Below are positions 1-6,404 of a DNA stretch of 8,526 bases, in pieces. The DNA comes from Candidatus Sulfotelmatobacter sp. (GTDB lineage: Bacteria > Acidobacteriota > Terriglobia > Terriglobales > Acidobacteriaceae): contig JASHRB010000346.1 in assembly GCA_030037575.1 (NCBI GenBank), positions 1-8,526 on the forward strand, given 5' to 3'. Position numbers and translations under genes: made by a program. The notes under the pieces are model-generated. The model ran no database searches. It saw only the letters and a program-made list of their open reading frames with translations, and was not told the origin of the DNA. How positions within the stretch are numbered: position 1 is the first letter of the stretch; the number at the start of each line of letters is the position of its first letter.

Positions 1-1166
1 CGCAGGCTGCTTCGCCCGCCGCGATGGCAGGACCAAAGGCTGAGCGCAATCCAGGGCGGCTGGGACGGCCGGAGCGCGCGCAAGGGAGTCCCGCGCCGGC
101 GAGGTCACTCTCTTCGTTCGACCCGCAAGGGGCGGAACCAGTCATCAGCGGGCCGTCTTTCCTCGGTTTGAACCAGCCGGGGCGGTCGCAACCGGGATTC
201 GAGCGTGGCGATTCCGAGGGCGGGCGCGATCTTCTGCGCCCTTCCGGCAGCGTCGATTATTTGTTGGAAGATGACGAAGAACCGAAGCGCGGTTGGGGCA
301 AAGCCATTTTTGTTTTAGTCGCTCTCGCGCTGGCGGGCGGATTCGGATATTTGCACTGGAAGCAAGGCGGCTTCAACTGGGTTTACGGAAGCAGCGCGAA
401 GCCGGCGGCAACTCAGCCGGATTCCGGGAGCGCATCGAGTGGCTCCGACACTGAGTCAGCGCGAACTGGCGCTTCGAGTAGTCCAGCGCCGAACACGGTG
501 GGAACTACACCGACTGCGAATAGCACGGCGGCGCCGGGCACAACTCCCGCGGCCAACCCGGAAAACGCGCCAGGATCCGCGGCAGCAACTTCCGCGACGG
601 GAAGTGCAACCGCTCCGGCAACACCAGCGCCGTCGCCGATGGCTCCCGGACAGACCGCATCGCCAGCGGCACCACCACCGGATAATTCCGGTCAGAACAA
701 TTCATCCGCGACCGCGCAAGCCAGCGAAGATCAACCTTCCACTTCGGCAGCAACTCCCACAAGCGGCTCAGACTCCAGGGCGCAACCCTCCGCAGATGAG
801 CAGGCGGCACCGCTGCCGGCAGCGAAGCCAACAACCCCGAAGCCGGCACCGCCAAAGCCAGTCGACACCGTTGCGGAGGCGGAACACTACATCTACGGGC
901 GCGGTGGTGTGAGACAGGATTGCGACCGGGGCTTGCGCATGTTGAAGTCGGCCGCCGATCGCTCCGATGCGAAGGCCATGGTCTCGCTCGGCGGACTTTA
1001 TTCGGCGGGAACCTGCACTCCACGCGACTTGCCGACAGCCTATCGCTGGTTTGCTCTGGCGCTGCACAAACAGCCGGACAATCAGACACTTCAGGATGAT
1101 CTGCAACGGCTGTGGAGCCAGATGACGCAGCCCGAGCGACAGCTGGCGATTCGGTTGAGCCAGTAG
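1..1166 (+). CDS. Membrane-anchored Sel1-repeat protein, 5' end outside window
   Basis: The frame is open to the left edge. The first in-window ATG (24) is preceded by GC-rich sequence with no Shine-Dalgarno, so it is probably internal and the gene begins upstream. Numbering from that Met gives 380 residues. Residues 1-93 are polar and probably cytoplasmic, ending in an acidic patch and KRGWGK. Residues 94-110 form one transmembrane helix (AIFVLVALALAGGFGYL). Residues 120-280 are a low-complexity Ala/Pro/Ser/Thr linker. Residues 283-380 hold about two Sel1-like (TPR-related) helical repeats, with AEAEHYIYGRGG, LKSAADRSDAKAMVSLGGLYSAG and AYRWFALAL as recognisable blocks. The topology suggests a periplasmic repeat domain on a flexible stalk, probably for protein-protein contact. 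Cys300 and Cys331 are the only cysteines in the repeat domain and could form a disulfide. The missing N-terminus may carry another domain. The specific function is unknown. Confidence 0.85.
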   Translation, partial: QAASPAAMAGPKAERNPGRLGRPERAQGSPAPARSLSSFDPQGAEPVISGPSFLGLNQPGRSQPGFERGDSEGGRDLLRPSGSVDYLLEDDEEPKRGWGKAIFVLVALALAGGFGYLHWKQGGFNWVYGSSAKPAATQPDSGSASSGSDTESARTGASSSPAPNTVGTTPTANSTAAPGTTPAANPENAPGSAAATSATGSATAPATPAPSPMAPGQTASPAAPPPDNSGQNNSSATAQASEDQPSTSAATPTSGSDSRAQPSADEQAAPLPAAKPTTPKPAPPKPVDTVAEAEHYIYGRGGVRQDCDRGLRMLKSAADRSDAKAMVSLGGLYSAGTCTPRDLPTAYRWFALALHKQPDNQTLQDDLQRLWSQMTQPERQLAIRLSQ

Positions 1167-1240
1167 TTTGCGTTCCTGGTCATCGTCCGCGAATCATCCA
1201 CGCCTTCGCCCGAGCATGATGGGGTGGGCCTTGGGGAGGA

Positions 1241-1300
1241 ATGCTTCGACTGCGCATGATCGTCCTGCGGACGATCACGCTTCGCTCAGCGTGACAGCAG
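1241..1300. repeat. Dispersed hairpin repeat in convergent gap
   Basis: This lies between the convergent Sel1 gene (stop 1166) and zinc-ribbon gene (stop 1303). Bases 1258-1265 and 1269-1276 form a perfect 8-bp stem (GATCGTCC/GGACGATC) around a TGC loop. The stem gains T1257-A1277 and, after one mismatch, two more pairs. The flanking 1279-1296 (GCTTCGCTCAGCGTGACA) matches 16 of 18 bases at 3995-4012. No T-tract follows the stem, so it is not a classical intrinsic terminator, although it could still act as a bidirectional 3'-end structure. The pattern fits REP-like intergenic repeats. The remaining bases of 1167-1302 show nothing else. Confidence 0.6.
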
Positions 1301-1302
1301 GA

Positions 1303-1629
1303 TCACTTCTTGAATAAATTCTCAAAGGCCTGCCTTGCATCGCTGGGACGCCGGGCCGCGGGCGTGGATGTTTCTTTTTCGCGGCTCACGCGAATCTCGT
1401 AAAACGTGCAATCGTTGCGCGCATCTTTTTTTACGATGCGCTCGGGAACGGGCTGCATGCACTCGAAGCGCTTGCCGGGATCGAAATACATGCACTGCTT
1501 GCAGGAATGAAGCTCGAAGCCGCATTTCGGGCAAAGCCCGGTGGGCGGGATTTGGTCCAGCACAGTGCCGCATTGGGCGCAGCGCGAGACGGCGCGCGTG
1601 CCGGGCATATTTACTGGGCGCGGGCCCAT
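1303..1629 (-). CDS. Small eight-cysteine zinc-ribbon protein
   Basis: The protein has 108 residues and begins MGPRPVNMPGTRAVSRCAQC. Residues 17-36 form a zinc ribbon (Cys17-x2-Cys20 ... Cys33-x2-Cys36, in RCAQCG and LCPKCGFEL). A second cluster follows directly: Cys43-x2-Cys46-x10-Cys57-x16-Cys74, in the context CKQCMYFDPG...FECMQP...KKDARNDCTFYEIR. It probably binds a second metal. The C-terminus is a charged tail ending in a short helix (ARQAFENLFKK). The start at 1629 was chosen because GAGAAGGGA sits at a good distance upstream and because the Cys-rich core begins soon after. The frame stays open to an ATG at 1902, but that extension is low-complexity, crosses an inverted-repeat element and a candidate promoter, and is probably not translated. 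It looks like a conserved but uncharacterised small cytosolic protein; a nucleic-acid or protein-binding role is only a guess. It is divergent from the hydrolase at 1946. Confidence 0.78.
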   Translation of the reverse strand: MGPRPVNMPGTRAVSRCAQCGTVLDQIPPTGLCPKCGFELHSCKQCMYFDPGKRFECMQPVPERIVKKDARNDCTFYEIRVSREKETSTPAARRPSDARQAFENLFKK

Positions 1630-1636
1630 GCTGTAA

Positions 1637-1645
1637 TCCCTTCTC
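1637..1645 (-). promoter_or_regulatory. Ribosome binding site setting the zinc-ribbon start
   Basis: On the minus strand GAGAAGGGA is followed by 7 bases (TTACAGC) and then the ATG at 1629. The AAGGG core and spacing are suitable for initiation, which supports the 108-residue product over the longer frame from 1902. Confidence 0.5.
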
Positions 1646-1782
1646 GCGAGCGGAGTTGAGGGTTTGGGCCCCGGCTTCTCTCGGTTCTCTCCGACCTCTC
1701 TCCCCGGCTTGTCTGCGCGATCGCGGTCTTGATATCCGGGCTGACGGTATTTCGCTGCCACAGAACCTCCGCACGATGGCGT

Positions 1783-1811
1783 ATTGTCTCGCCAGTTTGG
1801 ATTTAGGGCAA
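1783..1811 (-). promoter_or_regulatory. Candidate sigma70 promoter for zinc-ribbon gene
   Basis: Read on the minus strand, TTGCCC (1811-1806) and GACAAT (1788-1783) are separated by 17 bases. Each matches the sigma70 consensus at 4 of 6 positions. The predicted transcript would start near 1776, leaving a leader of about 145 bases before the ATG at 1629. The match is modest and unproven. It lies inside the longer alternative reading frame, which would favour the shorter product. Confidence 0.25.
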
Positions 1812-1839
1812 GTACAGTTTGACGGATTTTTCGCCCAGG

Positions 1840-1922
1840 ATTCACCACCGAGGAATACCGAGGAAATCCTCGTTTTCGCTCTCTACTGTTTCGTCCTGCC
1901 ATCCGCGTTCTCGGTGGTGAAT
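1840..1922. repeat. 83-bp element with perfect 13-bp terminal inverted repeats
   Basis: ATTCACCACCGAG (1840-1852) is the exact reverse complement of CTCGGTGGTGAAT (1910-1922). Inside, ACCGAGGAAT (1847-1856) is followed directly by the near-copy ACCGAGGAAA (1857-1866), and CGAGGA-AA-TCCTCG (1859-1872) is a small hairpin followed by TTTT. No transposase and no clear target-site duplication are visible. The ACCACCGAGGAA wording resembles a degenerate form of the ACCACGGAG-type repeats scattered between genes in many bacterial genomes (from memory, not searched). It ends 23 bases before the hydrolase start codon, so it is likely transcribed in that gene's leader or overlaps its promoter. Confidence 0.65.
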
Positions 1923-1945
1923 GGTTTTTTCTTTACAATGAGGTC

Positions 1946-2578
1946 ATGATTCACGAAATTTTTCCGGTGGGGCCGTTGCAGTGCAACTGCTCGATCATCG
2001 GCGATGAGACCACACACGAAGCCATGGTCATTGACCCGGGCGATGACATTGAAGATGTGCTGGCGATCGTTCGCCGGCACAATCTGCAGGTGAAGCAGAT
2101 CGTGATTACGCACGCGCACATCGATCATATCGGGGGCGCAATGAAACTGCGCGCCGCGAGCGGTGCTCCGATTCTGCTCAACGAAAATGATGCTGCGCAG
2201 CTCAAGCTTCTGGACATTCAAGCGGCATGGATCGGCATGGTTCCGCCGGGCGAGGTGAAGATCGATCACAGCCTGACCACAGGCGACAAAGTTAAAACTG
2301 GCGCGCACGAGGCGAGCATCCTGCATACGCCGGGACACACCGAAGGTAGCATTTGCCTCTACTTCCCTGCCGAGAAAAAACTGATCGCAGGCGATACTCT
2401 GTTTGCCGGATCGATTGGGCGGACCGACCTGCCGGGAGGATCGATCCAGAAGATCATGCAATCGCTGCATAACACGCTGATGGCCTTGCCGGACGATACT
2501 GTAGTGGTGCCGGGGCATGGGCCGGTGACGACGATTGGAGAAGAACGGGAGCGGAATCCGTTTTTGGTGAAAAGATGA
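1946..2578 (+). CDS. MBL-fold metallo-hydrolase, GloC/YcbL-type (glyoxalase II-like)
   Basis: The protein has 210 residues and is a complete metallo-beta-lactamase-fold enzyme. The dinuclear metal site is intact: His56-x-His58-x-Asp60-His61 (THAHIDHIGG), His131 (TPGHTEGS), Asp150 (AGDTLF) and His191 (VPGHGP). The opening (FPVGPLQCNCSIIGD), VIDPGDD, the SIGRTDLPGG block, and the ending PGHGPVTTIGEERERNPFL all match the short YcbL/GloC group, in which related enzymes hydrolyse S-lactoylglutathione. Acidobacteria often lack glutathione, so the real thioester or ester substrate is uncertain. No signal peptide is seen, so it should be cytosolic. The upstream GAGG lies only 2 bases from the ATG, closer than usual. 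It is divergent from the zinc-ribbon gene and convergent with the aminotransferase. The 97-bp gap after it has no clear stem-plus-T terminator. The fold and class are secure, the substrate is not. Confidence 0.93.
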   Translation: MIHEIFPVGPLQCNCSIIGDETTHEAMVIDPGDDIEDVLAIVRRHNLQVKQIVITHAHIDHIGGAMKLRAASGAPILLNENDAAQLKLLDIQAAWIGMVPPGEVKIDHSLTTGDKVKTGAHEASILHTPGHTEGSICLYFPAEKKLIAGDTLFAGSIGRTDLPGGSIQKIMQSLHNTLMALPDDTVVVPGHGPVTTIGEERERNPFLVKR

Positions 2579-2675
2579 ATGGAAGGGTTGGTCGACGGTA
2601 TGGCGAACGGGTTCTCACGGCCCGCTTTGCGCCGGCGAGGAATGAGAATAAGTCAGAATAACAATGAAAAAATGA

Positions 2676-3842
2676 TTATTGATTCAGGTGATCTAGCATT
2701 CGGCTGACTCCCTCGGCAAGTTCATTCTGGTGCGCAATCAAGCTCAAAACTAAATAACCATCACGCGCAAAGTCGTAGAAATGTCCGGGATGGACGAGGA
2801 CGCTTTTTTGTTGCAGCAAGTCGATCGCTAATTCTTCGTCGGCTTGCGTTACAGGGACGCGCAGGATGGCATACCACCCGCCTTCAACGTGCAATCGCCG
2901 GCAGACTTTTTGTGCGGACAGCTGGCGGTCAAGTTCGGTGAGATTTGCGCGAACGCGCTCGAGTAACTGGCGCTGAATTTCTTTACCCTGATCGAGCAGG
3001 AACGGGGTTGCCCATTGGATTGGCGCATTCATCGAAAGATATGTGTCGGCGACAACTTCGAGGCGCGCGAGCGCGGCTTGGCGTTCATGCGCCGGGCCGC
3101 TGGAGGCGACCCAGGCAACTTTCATTTGTGGGAGCGCAGAAATTTTTGAGATGCCGCTGAGCGTGAAGGTCAGAACTTCTTGATTGGCGGCGAAGGTTTT
3201 GGGATGGCATTGGTCGAGACAATAATCCAGAAAAACTTCGTCGGCGATGAGGGCGAGCGAATGTTCGCGGCAAATGCCATTGAGTTCGGCCTGCTCGGCC
3301 ACGTGAACGAATGATCCAGTGGGATTGTTGGGATGAACGACGACGATTCCGCGCGTGCGATCGGTAGCGGCTTTTTGTAGAGATGCGAAATCGATTTGCC
3401 ATCCATGTTCGTATAGAAGCGGATAGGGGATCAGCTTGACATCTTGCAGGTCGGCAAGGAATTCCAATAAAGGGTAGCTGGGTTTGGGAACCAGAAGTTC
3501 ATCGCCGGGATTGCAGAGCAGGCGGAAGACAAAGGAATATCCCTCGCTCGTGCCGGTGGTGAGGATGAGGTGATCGGTATCGACCTCAGTTTTATGTTGA
3601 TCGCCGTAATAGGCAGCAACGGATTCTCGGGCGCGGGATAAGCCCTTTGGCTGCGGGTCGTAATGGAGAGAGTGGGGCGAGGCGAGTGATTGAAGAATTT
3701 GTTGGTCGTCATAGTTAAGTCCGGCGCGGGTTGGGTTGGATAGCGTGAGGTCGAGAACGCGGGCGCCGCGGGCTTTGGCTTCTTCAATAGCTTCCGTCAG
3801 GCGATTGCGACTGAGCTTCCAGTTGGTGCGAGTCGAGAACAT
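2676..3842 (-). CDS. PLP-dependent class I/II aminotransferase
   Basis: The protein has 388 residues, the usual length for fold-type I aminotransferases. Landmarks in order are the N-terminal DLTLSNPTRAGL, YDPQPKGLSRARE near 61-73, TTGTSEG (95-101), KPSYPL (120-125), HPNNPTGS (170-177), the PLP-contacting Asp201 in ADEVFLDY with Tyr207, and SGISKISALPQMK with Lys233 as the Schiff-base lysine. The C-terminal block HPGHFYDFARDGYLVLSL (351-368) is where AlaA-type enzymes carry the substrate alpha-carboxylate Arg; here that position is Leu364. It transfers an amino group between an amino acid and a 2-oxo acid in the cytosol. Substrates cannot be named, and a lyase or other PLP reaction is possible. 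The start is supported by the family-like MFSTRTNWKLSRNRL opening, although no strong Shine-Dalgarno precedes it. The closest upstream gene on the strand (GH20) is about 400 bp away across repeats, so it is probably transcribed separately. Confidence 0.93.
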   Translation of the reverse strand: MFSTRTNWKLSRNRLTEAIEEAKARGARVLDLTLSNPTRAGLNYDDQQILQSLASPHSLHYDPQPKGLSRARESVAAYYGDQHKTEVDTDHLILTTGTSEGYSFVFRLLCNPGDELLVPKPSYPLLEFLADLQDVKLIPYPLLYEHGWQIDFASLQKAATDRTRGIVVVHPNNPTGSFVHVAEQAELNGICREHSLALIADEVFLDYCLDQCHPKTFAANQEVLTFTLSGISKISALPQMKVAWVASSGPAHERQAALARLEVVADTYLSMNAPIQWATPFLLDQGKEIQRQLLERVRANLTELDRQLSAQKVCRRLHVEGGWYAILRVPVTQADEELAIDLLQQKSVLVHPGHFYDFARDGYLVLSLIAHQNELAEGVSRMLDHLNQ

Positions 3843-3994
3843 TTTAGTCTGCAGTTAATTGCAATACGTCTCCTGCTCCGATTTACTGTATCAAGCGTGC
3901 AGCGTGATGTAGGAAAAATGCGCGAACCAAACCGCAGTCCGTTTTCGCGACGAGGATGCTTTTGTGGTGTAAACCAGAAATACCTGGCTCCTTC

Positions 3995-4012
3995 GCTTCG
4001 CTCAGGATGACA
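3995..4012. repeat. Second copy of the GCTTCGCTCAG dispersed repeat
   Basis: GCTTCGCTCAGGATGACA matches 1279-1296 at 16 of 18 bases. On the minus strand it reads TGTCATCCTGAGCGAAGC, translating as VILSEAK, a widely scattered intergenic motif (from memory, not searched). Unlike the first copy, it has no strong hairpin directly beside it. Confidence 0.6.
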
Positions 4013-4132
4013 AAACTGGGTTTTTGGCTGCGACTCTCCTGAGGCGAAACGCGCATTTTTTCAGCCAACTGTGGAGCGGCGGTTGGGCTGACGTTCGAAT
4101 GGGGCTGAAAACCCGCCGCTTTCAACGCCGGG

Positions 4133-4191
4133 GGCAAGCGGAAATGTTGCTTGCCAGTGAGATCCCGGGCGCCGCTGGTGAAAAGCGGCGC
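4133..4191. repeat. Two adjacent stem-loops downstream of GH20
   Basis: The first is GGCAAGC (4133-4139) pairing with GCTTGCC (4149-4155) around a 9-base loop. The second is GCGCCGCT (4169-4176) pairing with AGCGGCGC (4184-4191) around a 7-base loop. Both lie 55-115 bases past the GH20 stop on its transcript. No long T-tract follows on the minus strand, so they are better read as 3'-end stabilising or REP-like structures than as classical terminators. Confidence 0.5.
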
Positions 4192-4247
4192 TTCGGGATG
4201 GGCCTTCAAAGCCATAAGGCGTTCCCGCATGCGCCGCAAGCTTCAGG

Positions 4248-6371
4248 CTATGGCTGCAAGTAAAAGCCTAGCTCTTGCGGTTGAGTCAGAGTTTTCGTGG
4301 CGTCGTATTGGCGGCGGGCCTCGCGTACGGCGACGATTTTTTGCTGGAGCTCCTGGGCGAGCGTGTCATAACGGACGGAAACGTTATCCAGCCAGTAGGG
4401 CTCGTATTCCTGAAGCCAGGCGCGGCGATACATTTCGTTGAGGCGAGTGGTTGAGTCGCGAAGATCTTCCAAGCGCGCATTGAGCGACGTGATTTCGTCG
4501 AGATCGTTGGCAACGCGGTTGCTGTCGGTCTGGTTCTTGAAAGCGTCCCAATAGAATTGGTTGATCTCCTGCGTGAACTCGATCTTCATGCCGAGCGCAT
4601 CCCAGCGCCAGGCGGCGAGAATCATGTCGTCGAGAGATTTTTCTTGAGCGTGAGCTTGGCCGCGATTGCGAAACAGAGATTCGAGCCCGTGCTCAGCGCC
4701 AAGGCGAATTTCGCGAGCCGCGGGCGCAAGCTTCTGCATGGTTGCCGCGCCTGCAGGAGTGAAAGGATCGATCCAGAACAGATCGTCGGTTTCCGTATCG
4801 ACTTTGATTTTGGCGAGGGCTTCGTGGCCCTGGTCAAGGTCGTTAAGGATGTCGCGAAAAGTGGTGTCGTCGGGGTTGCGGTAGAAGGCCCAGTCGTAAG
4901 CGTCTTTGAAACCGTCGATGTTTGATTCACCGGATTGCCAGGCGGCGGCTGCACCGAAAATTAAGGTCGGCCAAGCCATGGCATAGAGGGATTCGCCGTC
5001 GTCGTTCCAAGTGGTGTCTAACATCCCCATCGCGCCGAGAGATTGACCATCGCGGACGAAGTTGCGGATGTTGGCATAGCCGTTGTCAAGATCGGGCCAG
5101 AGCTGATTCCAATTACTCGCACCCGGAGCGACCATGACGCGCAACCCCGCATCGCGATAGGGCTTGATGATGCTGGCGTAGCTCGGCTTGGGATCGTAAT
5201 CCCAAGGAACGGCGATCATATCTTTGGGAAGAATGCCGAGAAGCTGCGGATATCTAATCGCGATGTCTCCCCAAAACATGAGTTCTTTGTGATAGGGTGC
5301 GAGAATGGCGCTGACTTTTTGCATGTGATCGAGGTAGACGCGGCCGAGGCCCTCCTGTGCGGCGAGTGCGGTGGTCTGCCCCTGGCCGAGTTCGAAAGTT
5401 TCGTCGCCGCCGATGTGAAGAAACGGACCGGGAAAGAGCGGAACCAGATCGGCGTACATGGCTTTGATGATTTCGTAGGAGCGATCTTTGGTGGGCGTGA
5501 GAACGTGGCCGTGCGGGCGTTCGGCAACATCATCGTAAATCTCGTACTTCAGCATGTGGTGAAGATGGCCGAAGGTTTGCTGCTCAGGAAGAATGGTGAC
5601 ATAGAGAGCTTTCGCGTAGTCGACAAGTGCGTTGATTTCTTTGGGCGTGAGCGCGGCTTCCTTAGGAGCGATGAGTGGCTGGCTGGCGAAATCGAAGACG
5701 TGCTCCATGTAGAGAGCGAAGAGATTGATCTTGTACGCGGCCAGCGTGCGGATCTGGCGCTTCATGTAATCTTCGGTGGGGATGGGGCCGCGGCTGATGT
5801 CATCTTGCACGCCGCGCCACTCCATGGTGGGCCAGTCGCGGATGGAAACGGCGGGGCAGATGAGAATGCGGCCTTGGGGATGCAGCAGCTGGCGCAGGGT
5901 TTGCACACCGTAGAAAAGTCCCTGGCCGGTGTTGCCGGCGACAACGAGATGGGAGCGATCGGAAAATAAAAGATAGCCTTGGTCGCCGATGGAATCGCCG
6001 GTAAGACCTCTCAGAGCAAGAAAATCGCGAACCTTGCGATCCTGCAGGCGGGCAAGAACGATGTTGTGGTGATCCTCTCTTTTCTCCTGGCGCGTATCGG
6101 GCTTTTCCCCGTCGATGCTTAGCTGAAATCCGGCCTGGTCGCGAATCTCCTCGGCGAGCGTTTCGGCGGCGATGCGATCTTCTTCCTGATGCCCGAATTC
6201 AACAAGAATCCTGGTGGTGGGTTTAACGCGGAAGCTGCCCGCCTGGACGCGGATTTCCTTGGGCATGGGGATCAGTTTGAGAGGATTGTCGGAGTTCGCC
6301 GGCTCGGCGAAAGCCGTGCAAATCAAAAGCTGCAGCGAAAGGATACGCAAGATGGCAGAGGTCTTTTTCAT
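4248..6371 (-). CDS. Exported GH20 beta-N-acetylhexosaminidase
   Basis: The protein has 707 residues. A signal peptide spans about 1-22 (MKKTSAILRILSLQLLICTAFA, cleaved before Glu23), so it acts in the periplasm or outside. Residues 30-180 match the alpha/beta GH20b domain (LKLIPMPKEI at its start, GNTGQGLFYGVQTLRQLL near its end). The catalytic barrel runs from about 184 (EWRGVQDDISRG, then YKINLFALYMEHVF) to about 500. HIGGDETFELG holds the catalytic pair Asp323-Glu324, as expected for substrate-assisted hydrolysis in which the N-acetyl group is the nucleophile. MFWGDIAIRYP and TTWNDDGES (Trp455-Asp458) supply further barrel motifs. It should release terminal GlcNAc or GalNAc from chitin-, glycan- or peptidoglycan-derived oligosaccharides. 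About 200 C-terminal residues beyond the barrel are helical and unassigned. AGGGA 5 bases upstream supports the start. It is divergent from the receptor at 6545 across 173 bp, suggesting coordinated control. Confidence 0.94.
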   Translation of the reverse strand: MKKTSAILRILSLQLLICTAFAEPANSDNPLKLIPMPKEIRVQAGSFRVKPTTRILVEFGHQEEDRIAAETLAEEIRDQAGFQLSIDGEKPDTRQEKREDHHNIVLARLQDRKVRDFLALRGLTGDSIGDQGYLLFSDRSHLVVAGNTGQGLFYGVQTLRQLLHPQGRILICPAVSIRDWPTMEWRGVQDDISRGPIPTEDYMKRQIRTLAAYKINLFALYMEHVFDFASQPLIAPKEAALTPKEINALVDYAKALYVTILPEQQTFGHLHHMLKYEIYDDVAERPHGHVLTPTKDRSYEIIKAMYADLVPLFPGPFLHIGGDETFELGQGQTTALAAQEGLGRVYLDHMQKVSAILAPYHKELMFWGDIAIRYPQLLGILPKDMIAVPWDYDPKPSYASIIKPYRDAGLRVMVAPGASNWNQLWPDLDNGYANIRNFVRDGQSLGAMGMLDTTWNDDGESLYAMAWPTLIFGAAAAWQSGESNIDGFKDAYDWAFYRNPDDTTFRDILNDLDQGHEALAKIKVDTETDDLFWIDPFTPAGAATMQKLAPAAREIRLGAEHGLESLFRNRGQAHAQEKSLDDMILAAWRWDALGMKIEFTQEINQFYWDAFKNQTDSNRVANDLDEITSLNARLEDLRDSTTRLNEMYRRAWLQEYEPYWLDNVSVRYDTLAQELQQKIVAVREARRQYDATKTLTQPQELGFYLQP

Positions 6372-6404
6372 TCATGTCCCTGGAACGTCGCAACTGCACA
6401 GTAC

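Larger units (their letters stand above)
3843..4247. other. Gene-free, repeat-bearing intergenic region
   Basis: This gap separates the aminotransferase start from the GH20 stop, both on the minus strand. An open minus-strand frame at 3883-4239 is judged non-coding because it contains the SFVILSEAKEPG translation typical of intergenic repeats and no recognisable domain or ribosome binding site. Bases 3843-3980 should hold the aminotransferase promoter, but only an isolated TTGATA box (minus strand, about 3867-3872) without a good -10 is visible. Bases 3981-4247 hold the repeat copy at 3995-4012 and two adjacent hairpins at 4133-4191, given separately. Confidence 0.6.

Noticed and set aside
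439..1106. Several open frames on both strands inside the Sel1 gene
   Set aside because: They are Arg/Pro-rich shadows of the Ala/Pro/Thr linker codons; the plus-strand frame with a TM helix and Sel1 repeats is the coherent one.
1716..1725. CGCGATCGCG palindrome
   Set aside because: It is a single 10-bp palindrome in GC-rich DNA, with no second copy nearby and no link to a start or stop.
1335..1949. Plus-strand open frame of 204 codons overlapping the hydrolase start
   Set aside because: It is antisense to the zinc-ribbon gene with its clear cysteine motifs, is Arg/Cys-rich, and resembles no family.
1883..2518. Minus-strand open frame of 211 codons
   Set aside because: It is antisense to the metallo-hydrolase, whose metal-binding motifs are complete.
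2579..2675. Possible terminator between the convergent hydrolase and aminotransferase genes
   Set aside because: Only AT-rich sequence and very short pairings (such as AATAA/TTATT) are visible; there is no stable stem followed by a T-tract.
3883..4239. Minus-strand open frame of 118 codons between the aminotransferase and GH20 genes
   Set aside because: It covers the dispersed repeat and two hairpins, contains the SFVILSEAKEPG repeat translation, and has no domain or ribosome binding site.
5043..5969. Plus-strand open frame of 308 codons
   Set aside because: It lies entirely antisense to the GH20 catalytic domain, which has intact motifs; GC-rich codon use opens shadow frames.
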